A stretch of 64,000 bases of DNA from Clostridia bacterium (GTDB taxonomy: Bacteria; Bacillota; Clostridia; Oscillospirales; Acutalibacteraceae), in assembly GCA_017416765.1 (NCBI GenBank), contig JAFQBE010000019.1:1-64000 (forward strand), in the 5' to 3' direction. Position numbers and translations under genes: made by a program. Of the stretch, positions 16,830-26,233 are shown piece after piece (position 1 is the first letter of the stretch; each line of letters opens with the position of its first letter). A model generated the notes under the pieces. The model was not told the DNA's origin. It searched no databases and was given only the letters and a program-made list of their open reading frames with translations.

Positions 16830-17687
16830 GTGCAGGAGAAGGTAATAGATTTACACACACATTCAATCTGTTCGGACGGTTCAATGACTCCGACACAGCT
16901 TGTAAAGCATGCGGCAGAAAACGGTATAGCCGCCATAGCGCTTACAGACCACGATACCGTATCGGGCGTTGAAGAAGCCGTAGCAGCGGGGAAAGAATAC
17001 GGTGTGGAGGTTATACCTGCTATTGAGTTTTCCGTAAAATCCGCTACCGAAACACATATACTCGGCTACTATATTGATATAGATAACAAACAGATAAAAG
17101 AAATACTTAAAGAAATAATTGAAAAGCGTATTGAGCGCAATGCTGTCACTGCCTGTCTTCTGCAGGAACTGGGGTTTGATGTTACCCTTGAGGAAGCAGC
17201 AGCCCTTGCACCTGGCGGTATTATTGGCAGGGCACATTTTGCGCGGGTTATGATGAACAAGGGCTATGTTTCTTCTGTAAAAGAAGCGTTTGAAAAATAT
17301 TTGTCTTCAGGTAAGCCTGCATATTTCGGCAACCAGAAGCTTGAAGCGAAAACCTCAATTGAAGCTATACATGCCGCAGGCGGTGTTGCCTTTCTTGCGC
17401 ATCCGCACCTGATAAAGCTTCCCGATGATAAGCTTGAAAACTTTCTGGTTGAGCTTAAATCCTACGGGCTTGACGGATTGGAAGGGTACTACACCGATTA
17501 CGATGAAGCAATGCAGAATAAGTTTCAGTCTATGGCAAAAAAACACGGGCTTGAAATCAGCGGCGGTACGGATTTTCATGCCGCAATGAAGCCGCATATT
17601 GCTATAGGCAAAGGTACGGGAAATATGGCAATACCGTACAGCGTGCTTGAAAATATAAAAAACATGGTAAAAAGAAGCAATAAATAA
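16830..17687 (+). CDS. PHP-domain metal-dependent phosphoesterase
   Basis: 285 aa stand-alone PHP protein of the YciV/TrpH type, which in relatives hydrolyses nucleotide 3',5'-bisphosphates or short RNA ends. Metal ligands are recognisable in DLHTHSICSDGS, LTDHDTVSG, the AIEFS segment, AHPHL and SGGTDFHA. The GTG at 16830 is preferred over the GTG at 16821 because GGGAG is then 8 nt away. The position next to the aromatic operon recalls TrpH naming in other bacteria, but it is divergently transcribed and a role there is only a guess. Confidence 0.85.
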   Translation: MQEKVIDLHTHSICSDGSMTPTQLVKHAAENGIAAIALTDHDTVSGVEEAVAAGKEYGVEVIPAIEFSVKSATETHILGYYIDIDNKQIKEILKEIIEKRIERNAVTACLLQELGFDVTLEEAAALAPGGIIGRAHFARVMMNKGYVSSVKEAFEKYLSSGKPAYFGNQKLEAKTSIEAIHAAGGVAFLAHPHLIKLPDDKLENFLVELKSYGLDGLEGYYTDYDEAMQNKFQSMAKKHGLEISGGTDFHAAMKPHIAIGKGTGNMAIPYSVLENIKNMVKRSNK

Positions 17688-17768
17688 TCTGAACAAAGAA
17701 TGCTTTGACTTTTTCGGTATCGGGAAAAATGCGATGCCGTGATATATTTATTAAAAGAGGTAATTAAC

Positions 17769-20018
17769 ATGAAAGACTACATACTTCACCTTGAAAATTC
17801 AGCAGACAAATGGGAAAACTGTACTCCCGTCGGCAACGGCTTTATGGGATTGAGCGTTTTCGGCAGAACTGATACCGAGCTTTTTGTTCTTAACGAAGAA
17901 ACCGTATGGGATGAAAAGTCCGAAATGAAGCCTGCGGGCGATTTTAAAGAAAAAATTGATTATATCCGTTCACTGTTTTTACAGGGCAAAAACTTTGAAG
18001 CCGCAAAATGGGCAGAGGATAACCTTGAAAACTATTTTAACTACATTGCCTCCTTTGAGGTTGCAGGCAGAATAAATGTTGAGTTTGATGATAAATCAAA
18101 GGCGAAAAGCTATAAGCGCGACCTTAACCTGAACAAAGGTATTGCAACCGTCAGCTACACAAAAAAAGATGTGCAGACGGTTGAAGAGTGCTTTGTTTCC
18201 TATAAAGAAAAGCTGATGGCGATTAAGTTCAGCTTTTCTGCTCCGTCTTCTTTTACTCTTTCCTATGACCGTGACCTTGTAACGGAAAATTCAGCAGTAG
18301 GCAATAAGCTCGTTGCCTGTTGCGATACGGCAAACAAAACCCATGCTTTCTGCGTTGCGGCAAAGATAGTTTCCGACGGTGATGTTATCGCACAAAACGA
18401 TAAGCTCCGCGTTGAAAATGCAGGTGAAGCAATTATCTACATAAACATTGTAACAGATAACAGGGAAAAGAATTTCAGAGCAGCCTGCCTTGAAAAGCTG
18501 AATGAAGAGCTTGATTACGAAGCAATGAAGGCAGAGCATATTGCAGACTTTTCATCGGTAATGGAACGCTCCGATGTCTGCTTTGAAGGTGATGCAGAGC
18601 TTGAAAAGCTGCCTGTTGATAAAAGACTTGCAAGGCTTAAAAAAGATGATAAGGCGGCTGACTACGGCTTGATGTCACTTTACTGGCAGTTCGGCAAGTA
18701 TCTGCTTGTCAGCTCAAGCCGTCCCGGTACTCTGCCTGCAAACCTGCAGGGCGTGTGGGGCGAAAGAATGCAGAACCCTTGGAATGCCGACTACCATACC
18801 AATATCAACCTGCAGATGAACTACTGGCAGGCTGAACAGGCTAATATAAGCGAATGTACAAAAGCGCTGTTCGATTATATGAACACTAATCTTCTTGAAG
18901 GTGGCAGAAAAGCGGCTATGGATTACTATGGCTGTAAGGGTACGGTTACACATCACCTGAGCGATATTTACGGCTTCAACGGACCTGCTGATGGTGTATG
19001 GGGTCTGTGGCCTGTAGGCGGTGCATGGCTTGCCTTCCATATGTGGGAGCATTTCCTTTACACGCGCGATATTCAGTTCCTTAAAAAAGAAGCCTATGAA
19101 TATATAAAAGCCTGCGTTGATTTCTTCCTTGATTATATGGTTGAGGACGATAAAGGCAGATTGCTTACAGGTCCTTCCGCTTCTCCGGAAAACGATTATA
19201 TCGGTGCTGACGGTAAGCCTGTAACAATGTGTATGGCACCTACGATGGATAATCAGATTGTCAGAGGCCTGTTTGATTTCTATCTTGAAGCCGAAAAGAT
19301 TCTCGGTATGGAAACCGAAACGGCAACGCAGGTTGGAGTTGCGCTCAAAAAGATTCCCGAAATGCAGGTCGGTAAATACGGTCAGCTTATGGAATGGATT
19401 GAAGATTATGAGGAGGATGACCCCGGTCACCGCCATATTTCGCATGCCTTCGGTCTTTATCCCGCGGCGCAGATTACACGTGATACTCCCGAGCTGTATA
19501 AGGCTATCCGCGTAACGATTGACCGCAGACTTGCTAACGGCGGCGGTCATACGGGCTGGAGCCGTGCATGGCTTATCAACCTTTTTGCAAGATTGCGTGA
19601 CGGTAACGGCGCTTATGAGAATGTAAGGCTGCTGTTTACCCGTTCAACTCTGCCCAATCTTTTTGATACTCATCCGCCCTTCCAGATTGACGGTAATTTC
19701 GGCGGTGCGGCAGGTATAGGCGAAATGCTTATGCAGAGCCATGAAAGTGTTATTTCTCTTCTTCCCGCTGTGACTGATTCACTTTCAGGTTCATTTACAG
19801 GTCTTAAAGCAAGAGGAAATGTTGAAGTTTCAGCAGCATTCAAGAACGGCAAGGTCAGTGAATATACTCTTGTTTCTGCTTGCGATACAACCGTTAAAGT
19901 AGAAGCCGCAGGCGGAAAGGTTGCAGAAATCAACGGCAGTATAATAAATACCGAAAACGGCATTGCCGAGCTTGAACTCAAAGCGGCAACACCGTTGACA
20001 GTAAAGGTTATGTATTAA
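17769..20018 (+). CDS. Glycoside hydrolase family 95 protein (alpha-L-fucosidase type)
   Basis: Inverting GH95 enzyme acting on alpha-1,2-linked fucose (some members take alpha-L-galactose). An N-terminal beta-sandwich is followed by an (alpha/alpha)6 barrel. Conserved residues corresponding to the characterised bifidobacterial enzyme are visible: NPWNADYHTNINLQMNYW with N345 and N347, ASPENDY with E474 and FQIDGNFGGA with D641. 749 aa, full length, with no signal peptide, so it acts inside the cell on imported oligosaccharides. The ATG at 17769 has AGAGG 8 nt upstream. No transporter adjoins it. Confidence 0.9.
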   Translation: MKDYILHLENSADKWENCTPVGNGFMGLSVFGRTDTELFVLNEETVWDEKSEMKPAGDFKEKIDYIRSLFLQGKNFEAAKWAEDNLENYFNYIASFEVAGRINVEFDDKSKAKSYKRDLNLNKGIATVSYTKKDVQTVEECFVSYKEKLMAIKFSFSAPSSFTLSYDRDLVTENSAVGNKLVACCDTANKTHAFCVAAKIVSDGDVIAQNDKLRVENAGEAIIYINIVTDNREKNFRAACLEKLNEELDYEAMKAEHIADFSSVMERSDVCFEGDAELEKLPVDKRLARLKKDDKAADYGLMSLYWQFGKYLLVSSSRPGTLPANLQGVWGERMQNPWNADYHTNINLQMNYWQAEQANISECTKALFDYMNTNLLEGGRKAAMDYYGCKGTVTHHLSDIYGFNGPADGVWGLWPVGGAWLAFHMWEHFLYTRDIQFLKKEAYEYIKACVDFFLDYMVEDDKGRLLTGPSASPENDYIGADGKPVTMCMAPTMDNQIVRGLFDFYLEAEKILGMETETATQVGVALKKIPEMQVGKYGQLMEWIEDYEEDDPGHRHISHAFGLYPAAQITRDTPELYKAIRVTIDRRLANGGGHTGWSRAWLINLFARLRDGNGAYENVRLLFTRSTLPNLFDTHPPFQIDGNFGGAAGIGEMLMQSHESVISLLPAVTDSLSGSFTGLKARGNVEVSAAFKNGKVSEYTLVSACDTTVKVEAAGGKVAEINGSIINTENGIAELELKAATPLTVKVMY

Positions 20019-20275
20019 TGGAATATTGTCTGAGCGGCAAGCATCAGCACAACACCGGGCGAGCCTAAAACAGCGGCTGTGCCGAGCGTGTACCAGTTTA
20101 CTGCTACGCTTACTCCCGTAACAAGCCCCAACAGCTTTACGGCGTACAGCGCCGCAACGCCCTGAAAAACGCTTGCAAGAATTCCTTTGAAAAGGCATTT
20201 TCGTTTGAGCATGAAAAACAGCATTATTGCCGTACATACGGCAATGAACGCAACTATAACAGTATGCGGCTGCAC
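20015..20275 (-). CDS. bofA: Pro-sigma-K processing inhibitor BofA-family protein
   Basis: 86 aa, hydrophobic. Two to three membrane helices end in the family's C-terminal pattern (LLGLVTGVSVAVNWYTLG followed by LGSPGVVLMLAAQTIF). BofA holds the SpoIVFB protease inactive in the mother-cell membrane during sporulation. The start is set at the GTG whose G is shared with the TAG of yaaL (TAGTG), preceded by GGTG; a GTG at 20287 in frame is the alternative. The yaaL-bofA order matches Bacillus, although recR is not adjacent here. It converges with the GH95 gene, their ends overlapping by 4 nt. Confidence 0.8.
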   Translation of the reverse strand: MQPHTVIVAFIAVCTAIMLFFMLKRKCLFKGILASVFQGVAALYAVKLLGLVTGVSVAVNWYTLGTAAVLGSPGVVLMLAAQTIFH

Positions 20276-20520
20276 TATATCACCCACTTTCCTTTAAGGT
20301 TGTGTGTTTTTGCAAGCCCGAGCATATAGCGATAGCGTGCCTTTAATGCTTCTATTTCATAAATTGTTGCTTCCACAAGGTCGTTATCCTGCTGCAATTC
20401 AAAACGTTCGTATGCCATTTCAAGTGCATCTCTTAAACGGTATATTTCATTGAGCAGGGTTTCTTCTTCCGTAGGGGCAGTATCTTTCCTTTTATTTAGA
20501 AGCTCTGCAATAACAGCCAT
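20275..20520 (-). CDS. yaaL: YaaL-family protein (DUF2508)
   Basis: 81 aa, mostly charged helix (TEEETLLNEIYRLRDALEMA, then EALKARYRYMLGLAK), no membrane segment. It resembles the small YaaL protein encoded directly upstream of bofA in Bacillus and many Clostridia; its biochemical role is unknown. The ATG at 20520 has GGAGG 10 nt before it; the longer frame to 20580 lacks a ribosome site and would run into the region just upstream of manA. It is coupled with bofA by overlapping stop and start. Confidence 0.75.
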   Translation of the reverse strand: MAVIAELLNKRKDTAPTEEETLLNEIYRLRDALEMAYERFELQQDNDLVEATIYEIEALKARYRYMLGLAKTHNLKGKWVI

Positions 20521-20605
20521 AATTTTAAATCCTCCGTTCTGTATTATTTGTATGTACGAAGGATTGGCAGATATTCTCAAATCTATTCATTGGAGGAAAA
20601 ATTTA

Positions 20606-21571
20606 ATGTATATGACAAAGCTTACACCCTTTGCGGTGCGCACCATATGGGGCGGAAGAAAGCTGATTGAAAGCTATAATGTAAAAACAGACCTTGAAAA
20701 CTGCGCTGAAGCATGGATGCTTTCCTGCTTCAAGGATTTTGAATCAACAGTATCGGACGGCGAATATAAAGGACTTACCCTCAACGAAGCAATAGAAAAA
20801 GAGGGCAAAGCAATTCTCGGCAAAAACGCCGAAGGCTTTGATGATTTCCCCGTGCTTATTAAGTTTATTGATGCGGCAGACGATTTGTCTGTTCAGGTTC
20901 ACCCCGATGATGAATATGCGCAGCAGTATAACGGCGGCTTCGGCAAAACCGAATGCTGGTATATTATGGATTGTGAGCCCGGCGCAAGAATTATTTACGG
21001 CTTTAAAAATAAAATTACAACTGAAGAATTTGCAAAGGCAATTGAAGAAAATAAAATTGAAGATGTTGTAAATTATGTTGAAGTAAAGAAGGGCGATTTC
21101 TTCTTTATTGAAGCCGGTACGCTTCATGCTATCTGCAAGGGCATATTGCTTGCAGAGGTTCAGCAGAATTCAAATGTTACCTTCAGAGCCTATGACTATA
21201 ACCGCTTTGATGCAAAATGCAACGGTCCGAGACCGCTGCATATCAAAGAAACACTTGATGTAACAAAATGTGAGCCGCCCTGCCCGTCAATCCCCACCCT
21301 CAGCAAGGTTGAAAACCTTGGCGGTGCAACAAGAACCGAGCTTGTAAGCTTTGAACTTTTCAGCGTAAATAAGGTTGAAGTTGACGGTGTGTACACGAGT
21401 TTTGCAGACTCTGACTCCTTTGTTCACATTATGGTGCTTGACGGTGCAGGCAAAATTTCCTGCGGCGGTATCAGTTTCGATATAGCAAAGGGCGACGGCA
21501 TATTTGTTCCGGCAAATGCAGGGGAATATACCGTTGAAGGTACAGTTGAGATTTTAGAAAGCAGAATTTAA
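20606..21571 (+). CDS. manA: Mannose-6-phosphate isomerase, class I
   Basis: Interconverts mannose-6-phosphate and fructose-6-phosphate. Cupin fold with zinc ligands visible in LSVQVHPDDEYA (Q and H), KTECWYI (E) and GTLHAI (H), plus the N-terminal IWGGRKL and the arginine-containing TFRAYDYNRFD. 321 aa, the short Firmicute form. The ATG at 20606 follows GGAGG by 9 nt. A much longer open frame begins upstream but overlaps yaaL on the other strand and lacks a ribosome site. The stop codon abuts a MITE-like repeat. Confidence 0.93.
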   Translation: MYMTKLTPFAVRTIWGGRKLIESYNVKTDLENCAEAWMLSCFKDFESTVSDGEYKGLTLNEAIEKEGKAILGKNAEGFDDFPVLIKFIDAADDLSVQVHPDDEYAQQYNGGFGKTECWYIMDCEPGARIIYGFKNKITTEEFAKAIEENKIEDVVNYVEVKKGDFFFIEAGTLHAICKGILLAEVQQNSNVTFRAYDYNRFDAKCNGPRPLHIKETLDVTKCEPPCPSIPTLSKVENLGGATRTELVSFELFSVNKVEVDGVYTSFADSDSFVHIMVLDGAGKISCGGISFDIAKGDGIFVPANAGEYTVEGTVEILESRI

Positions 21572-21769
21572 ATTGCAGTTTTGCGAGTTCCTCGCAAAAC
21601 TGTAATAATGTAAAATGGAAAATTAAAAATGGAAAATTGTGGGAGGGCTTCGCCCTCACCCAATTATATAATCAGCTTAAAGTTAACATTATATAAATCG
21701 GAGCGAAGCGACCCTTAATTTTCCACTTTCCATTTTCAAATTTAAATTCAGTTTGACAAACTGTAATTT
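21570..21769 (+). repeat. MITE-like repeat, copy A
   Basis: About 200 bp between manA and the ABC-F gene, the most diverged of three copies (others at 30979 and 59701). The right end CAGTTTGACAAACTG is a palindrome. The left end has the longer palindrome CAGTTTTGCGAG / CTCGCAAAACTG. Internal signatures are GGAGGGCTTCGCCCTCACC and GGAGCGAAGCGACC. It contains no ORF. The element starts at the manA stop codon and ends just before the ribosome site of the next gene, so the two genes are separated only by the repeat. Confidence 0.8.
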
Positions 21770-21781
21770 ACGGAGTAACAT

Positions 21782-23683
21782 ATGGCAGTTCTTACAGCAC
21801 AAAATCTGAATATGTCCTTTGGTGACCGTACGCTTTTTGACGGTGTATATTTTGATATAAAAGAGGGCGAAAGGGTTGGTCTTATCGGCGCAAACGGTAC
21901 CGGTAAAACCACACTTTTTCGCTTGATTTTAGGGCAGGAAAAGCCCACTTCGGGTGATATACACCCGGGTAAAAATACGGTTGTCGGCTATATGGAGCAG
22001 CACGCTTGCAGGGGCTCTGTCAGAACGGTTTACGATGAAATGCTTACCGTTTTCGAACCGCTTATGCAGGCTGAAATCCGTCTTGACCAGCTTAACCGCC
22101 TTATAGATAAAGGCGGCGATATTGATGCGCTTATTGATGAACAGCTGCGTCTGCATGAAAAGTACGAGCGCGACGGCGGACTTACTTACAGAAGCCGTGC
22201 CAGATCAATGCTTATCGGCTTGGGCTTCCCTGTTGAAATGCACACACTGCTGTGTGATAAATTGAGCGGCGGTCAGCGTTCAAAGCTCAGCCTTGGTAAG
22301 CTCCTGCTTTCCGAACCGGATTTGCTGCTGCTTGACGAGCCTACAAACCACCTTGATATTGAGAGTGTGGAGTGGTTGGAAAGCTTTTTATCCGATTATA
22401 AAGGCGCGGCGCTGATTATTTCGCATGACCGTTATTTTCTGGACCGTGTAACAACGCGGACCATGGAAATTGAACACCGCAAAATGCGTATTTACAACGG
22501 CGGATACTCAAAATTTATTGAGCAGAAGGAAAAGGATAAAATTATCGAACAGCGCCATTACGATAACACAATGGCAGAGGTTCACAGAATAGAAAAAATA
22601 ATTGAACAGCAAAAGCAGTGGAACAGAGAACGCAATATCCGTACAGCGGAGCATAAGCAGAAATCTATTGACCGTCTGCTTGACGGACTTGAAAAACCCG
22701 AAGCGGACGAAGCAACGCTTAAATTTGAATTCAAAACCCTTGTTGAAACAGGTAACGATGTGCTTATCACGCAGGGACTGACCAAGGGCTTTGGCGGTGA
22801 ACCTCTTTTTTCGGGCGTTGATTTGCTGATTAAAAAAGGCGAGCGTGCGTTTTTACTTGGTGCTAACGGCTGTGGTAAAACCACTTTTCTGCGTGTGCTG
22901 ATGGGGCAATATATTCCGCAGGCGGGTATACGCAAATTCGGCGAAAATGTGCGCGTCGGTTACTTTGACCAGAGTCTTGAAGGCTTGAACGATGATAAAA
23001 CCGTGCTTGATGAGGTGTGGGACCAGTATCGCAGGCTTTCGCAGACCGAAGTGCGCAGTGCGCTTGCTGCCTTTTTATTCAGAGGTGATGCGGTGTTTGC
23101 AAGGGTAGGTGACCTGAGCGGCGGTGAAAAGGCAAGGGTTGCCCTGCTTAAATTAATGCTTGGCGGCTATAATCTGTTGCTGCTTGACGAGCCTACAAAC
23201 CACCTTGATATTACTTCGCGCGAAGCACTTGAAAACGCATTGCTCGGTTATAACGGTACTATGCTCATTGTATCGCATGACCGTTACTTTATAAATAAGC
23301 TTTCCACACGCATATTGCGTCTGGGTTGTAAGGGCGTTGAGGATTTCGGTAACGATTATAATGATTACCTTGCCCGACTTGAAGCAATAAAAGCACAGCA
23401 GGCACTTCAACCAAAAGAAACTGAGAAAAAAGAAGATGCATACAAACAGCGCAAGCTCAAGGACAGCGAGCGCAGAAAGCTTGCTGCGGCATGCCGCAGA
23501 ATTGAAGGCGATATAGCTAAAACCGAAGAGGATATAGCTTTATACGAGTCTTCCCTTGCAAGCCCCGAAACAGCGGCAGATTATGAAAAGGTAATTTCTT
23601 TTACCGCTTTACTTGATGAAGCTAATGAAAAGCTTATGTGCTTAATGGAAGAATGGGAAGCCTTGCAGGAACAACTTGAATGA
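21782..23683 (+). CDS. ABC-F family ATP-binding protein
   Basis: Soluble ABC-F protein with two nucleotide-binding domains and no membrane domain; family members act on the ribosome (translation factors or antibiotic-resistance proteins). First domain: GANGTGKTT, LSGGQRSKLSLGKLL and LLLLDEPTNHLD. Second domain: GANGCGKTT, LSGGEKARVALLKL and the same Walker B. A charged interdomain linker and a C-terminal coiled coil of about 90 residues (ERRKLAAACRRIEGDIAKTE) place it nearest the Uup/YdiF-type housekeeping subfamilies. 633 aa. ACGGAG lies 6 nt before the ATG. The specific subfamily cannot be fixed by eye. Confidence 0.93.
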   Translation: MAVLTAQNLNMSFGDRTLFDGVYFDIKEGERVGLIGANGTGKTTLFRLILGQEKPTSGDIHPGKNTVVGYMEQHACRGSVRTVYDEMLTVFEPLMQAEIRLDQLNRLIDKGGDIDALIDEQLRLHEKYERDGGLTYRSRARSMLIGLGFPVEMHTLLCDKLSGGQRSKLSLGKLLLSEPDLLLLDEPTNHLDIESVEWLESFLSDYKGAALIISHDRYFLDRVTTRTMEIEHRKMRIYNGGYSKFIEQKEKDKIIEQRHYDNTMAEVHRIEKIIEQQKQWNRERNIRTAEHKQKSIDRLLDGLEKPEADEATLKFEFKTLVETGNDVLITQGLTKGFGGEPLFSGVDLLIKKGERAFLLGANGCGKTTFLRVLMGQYIPQAGIRKFGENVRVGYFDQSLEGLNDDKTVLDEVWDQYRRLSQTEVRSALAAFLFRGDAVFARVGDLSGGEKARVALLKLMLGGYNLLLLDEPTNHLDITSREALENALLGYNGTMLIVSHDRYFINKLSTRILRLGCKGVEDFGNDYNDYLARLEAIKAQQALQPKETEKKEDAYKQRKLKDSERRKLAAACRRIEGDIAKTEEDIALYESSLASPETAADYEKVISFTALLDEANEKLMCLMEEWEALQEQLE

Positions 23684-23706
23684 TTTTGAACCGGGAGGTT
23701 AAGAAT

Positions 23707-25893
23707 ATGAAAAACATTACCAATGCCGAATGGATTAAAAGTCCTAAACTTTCACAGGAATGTGAAATTTGTTATTCAAAGCAGTTCAGTGCTCAAAAGC
23801 CTGTAAAAAAAGCAAGCCTTGAAATTACATCGCTTGGTGTATATGTTGCGCGCATCAACGGCAGCCGCATCGGCGACCAGGTTATGACTCCGGGCTGGAC
23901 AGCCTATCAAAAGCGTCTTTTTGTTGAAACATACGATGTTACAGAAAATATAAAAGAAAACAATACTATTTCCGTTGGTGTTGCACCCGGCTGGAAGGGC
24001 AGATATTTTACCGGCAACGAGCGTATGGCTTCGTATTTCCTCGGTATCCGCGAAACTGCACTTATCGCAGCTCTGACTATTGAATATGCTGACGGTACTG
24101 AAGATGTAATCTATACCGATAAAACATGGACAACCGAGCTTGGCAAGAATATTTATTCCGACCTTTATAACGGCTATGTATATGACCCTGCTTTTGTCGA
24201 TGATGAGCCGATGAAAGCGGTCGTTTTTCCGCATAAAAAGGATGTACTTATTGACCGCGACGGCGAAAAAATCAAGGAACAGGAACGCCTTGCTGTAAAG
24301 GAAATTATCTTTACCCCCAAGGGCGAAACCGTTCTTGATTTCGGTCAGAACTTAACAGGCTATGTTGAGTTTAAAATTAAGGGCAAGAAGGGCGAAAAAG
24401 CTGTTATCAGCCACGCTGAAGTGCTTGATGCAGAGGGGAATTTCTATAGGGATAACCTGCGCAGCGCAAAGGCTCAGGCTGCTTTTGTCTGTGACGGTGA
24501 AGAACATATACACAAGGCTGAACACACCTTTTTCGGCTTCCGTTACATAAAGCTTGAAAATTGGAGCGATGAAGTAAAGGCCGAAAACTTTACAGCTATT
24601 GTTGTTCATTCCGATATGAAGCGCACAGGTCATTTCGAATGTTCAAGCGAAATGCTCAATAAATTATATTCAAATATCATCTGGGGTCAGAAGGGTAACT
24701 ACCTTGATATTCCCACAGACTGTCCACAGCGCGATGAACGCCTTGGCTGGACCGGTGATGCGCAGGTGTTTATAAAAGCCGCTGCATATAACTACGATGT
24801 TGAAACATTCTTTGAAAAGTGGCTTGCCGACCTTCGTGCTGAGCAGCGTCCGTGGGGTACAATTCCGCATGTTATTCCCGACCTTTTTGATTGTGATGAA
24901 AATTCTTCTGCCGCATGGGCTGACGCAGCGACGGTTTGTCCGTGGCAGATTTATATGTCCTACGGCAATAAGGCAATAATTGAAAAATCCCTTGAATCTA
25001 TGAAGAATTACATTGAATACATTGAAGAAAGCAGCCGCGACGGAATATGGTGTAAAAGCTGGCATTTTGGTGACTGGCTCAATCTTGATGCAAGTGATGT
25101 AGGCAAGTGCGATATAGGTACAAATAAAGACCTTATTGCAACAGCTTACTATATTTATTCAAGCAATATTCTTATCAAGGCTATGGAGCTTTGCGGTGAG
25201 GATGCAACAGAGCAGAAGGCGAAGCGTGAAGCATCAATTGCAGCATTCCGCAGAGTATTTATGGAAAACGGCAGAATCAAGCCTGAATATGCAACACAGA
25301 CCGCGGCAACACTTGCTGTGCATTTCGGTATTTCTGACAATGTTGCCGAAACCGCAAAGCAGCTTAATGAGCTTGTAACCGAGTGCGGTCACCTTAAAAC
25401 AGGCTTTGTCGGTACACCGTATCTGCTTCATGCCCTTACCGATAACGGCTATACCGAAACTGCCTACAGCCTTATTCTGCGCGAAGAATATCCGTCATGG
25501 CTGTTCTCTGTTAGAATGGGCGCAACAACCATATGGGAGCATTGGGACAGCCTGAGAGCGGACGGCACAATGTGGAGTACGGATATGAACTCGTTCAACC
25601 ATTATGCCTACGGCGCAGTAGCTGATTGGATGTACGGTGATATGGCAGGTATCAATGTTGATGAAACCAACCCCGCATATAAACACATTGTTTTCCGTCC
25701 CGTTACCGACAGCCGTATTGATTGGGTAAAAGCAAGTGTTGAAACCCGTTGCGGTCTTGTTGCAAGCGAATGGAAAACCGAAAACGGCAAAACAACCTAT
25801 ATCTTTACCGTTCCGGAAGGCAGTACAGCTACAGTTATTCTGCCCGGTATAAATCAGGAAATCGCTGCAGGCGAGTATAATTTTACAGTATAA
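23707..25893 (+). CDS. Glycoside hydrolase family 78 alpha-L-rhamnosidase
   Basis: Releases terminal alpha-L-rhamnose from plant glycans or flavonoid glycosides by inversion. N-terminal beta domains with VARINGSRIGDQVMTPGWTAY and LDFGQNLTGYVEF precede an (alpha/alpha)6 barrel carrying the family hallmark TDCPQRDERLGWTGDAQ. Further conserved parts are WHFGDWLN, TTIWEHWDS and MNSFNHYAYGAV. 728 aa, no signal peptide, hence intracellular. The ATG at 23707 follows GGGAGG by 8 nt. It starts 23 nt after the ABC-F stop, so both may share a transcript. Confidence 0.93.
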   Translation: MKNITNAEWIKSPKLSQECEICYSKQFSAQKPVKKASLEITSLGVYVARINGSRIGDQVMTPGWTAYQKRLFVETYDVTENIKENNTISVGVAPGWKGRYFTGNERMASYFLGIRETALIAALTIEYADGTEDVIYTDKTWTTELGKNIYSDLYNGYVYDPAFVDDEPMKAVVFPHKKDVLIDRDGEKIKEQERLAVKEIIFTPKGETVLDFGQNLTGYVEFKIKGKKGEKAVISHAEVLDAEGNFYRDNLRSAKAQAAFVCDGEEHIHKAEHTFFGFRYIKLENWSDEVKAENFTAIVVHSDMKRTGHFECSSEMLNKLYSNIIWGQKGNYLDIPTDCPQRDERLGWTGDAQVFIKAAAYNYDVETFFEKWLADLRAEQRPWGTIPHVIPDLFDCDENSSAAWADAATVCPWQIYMSYGNKAIIEKSLESMKNYIEYIEESSRDGIWCKSWHFGDWLNLDASDVGKCDIGTNKDLIATAYYIYSSNILIKAMELCGEDATEQKAKREASIAAFRRVFMENGRIKPEYATQTAATLAVHFGISDNVAETAKQLNELVTECGHLKTGFVGTPYLLHALTDNGYTETAYSLILREEYPSWLFSVRMGATTIWEHWDSLRADGTMWSTDMNSFNHYAYGAVADWMYGDMAGINVDETNPAYKHIVFRPVTDSRIDWVKASVETRCGLVASEWKTENGKTTYIFTVPEGSTATVILPGINQEIAAGEYNFTV

Positions 25894-25930
25894 TTTGTCG
25901 AACTATAAGCTTTCTTGTATTAAAAACTTG

Positions 25931-25959
25931 TTGACATACCCAATTAAGTATGATATATT
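25931..25959 (+). promoter_or_regulatory. Promoter of the lysine riboswitch-nhaC unit
   Basis: TTGACA (25931-25936), 17-nt spacer, TATATT (25954-25959). It places the transcript start about 10 nt before the riboswitch. Confidence 0.8.
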
Positions 25960-25974
25960 CCACTTATAAATAAA

Positions 25975-26155
25975 ATATGCAGATAGAGGCGCAGCTTTCA
26001 TCAGTAACAGGCATTATAACGGGATAATCTAATGCCTTTGTGAAAGGGACAGCTGCCGAAGTGAAACGGTGTTTCCCCGTTTTATCCGTTTTGCTGGGTC
26101 GCAGGAAAATATTCTGCGGACTGTCACATTTTTTGTGGAGTGCTATCATGTGATT
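25975..26155 (+). ncRNA. Lysine riboswitch (L box)
   Basis: The conserved L-box elements appear in order: GATAGAGGCGCAGC at the P1/P2 start, AGTAAC, GCCTTTGTGAAAGGGACAGC, GCCGAAG, GCTGGGTCGCAGG, CTGCGGACTGTCAC and GGAGTGCTATC closing P1 (GATAG 25982-25986 with CTATC 26143-26147). It binds lysine and controls the downstream transporter. Promoter and terminator flank it exactly as in a transcriptional off-switch. Confidence 0.93.
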
Positions 26156-26167
26156 TTTCAGTTAATC

Positions 26168-26206
26168 AAATGACATGGAGCATCAAGCTTTATGTCATTT
26201 TTTATT
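26168..26206 (+). terminator. Riboswitch expression-platform terminator
   Basis: Stem AAATGACATGGAGC (26168-26181) with GCTTTATGTCATTT (26187-26200), two G-U pairs, loop ATCAA, followed by a T-rich run. When lysine closes P1 this hairpin would stop transcription before the ATG at 26234. Confidence 0.85.
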
Positions 26207-26233
26207 AAATCAAATTTTTAGGAGTGACTAACA

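Noticed and set aside
18714..19550. 278-codon minus-strand frame inside the GH95 gene
   Set aside because: Antisense to conserved catalytic regions of GH95, with no recognisable protein features and no ribosome site.
20450..20605. Longer manA start at 20450
   Set aside because: The extension overlaps yaaL, has no ribosome site, and the added residues are not part of ManA. The ATG at 20606 has GGAGG at the right distance.
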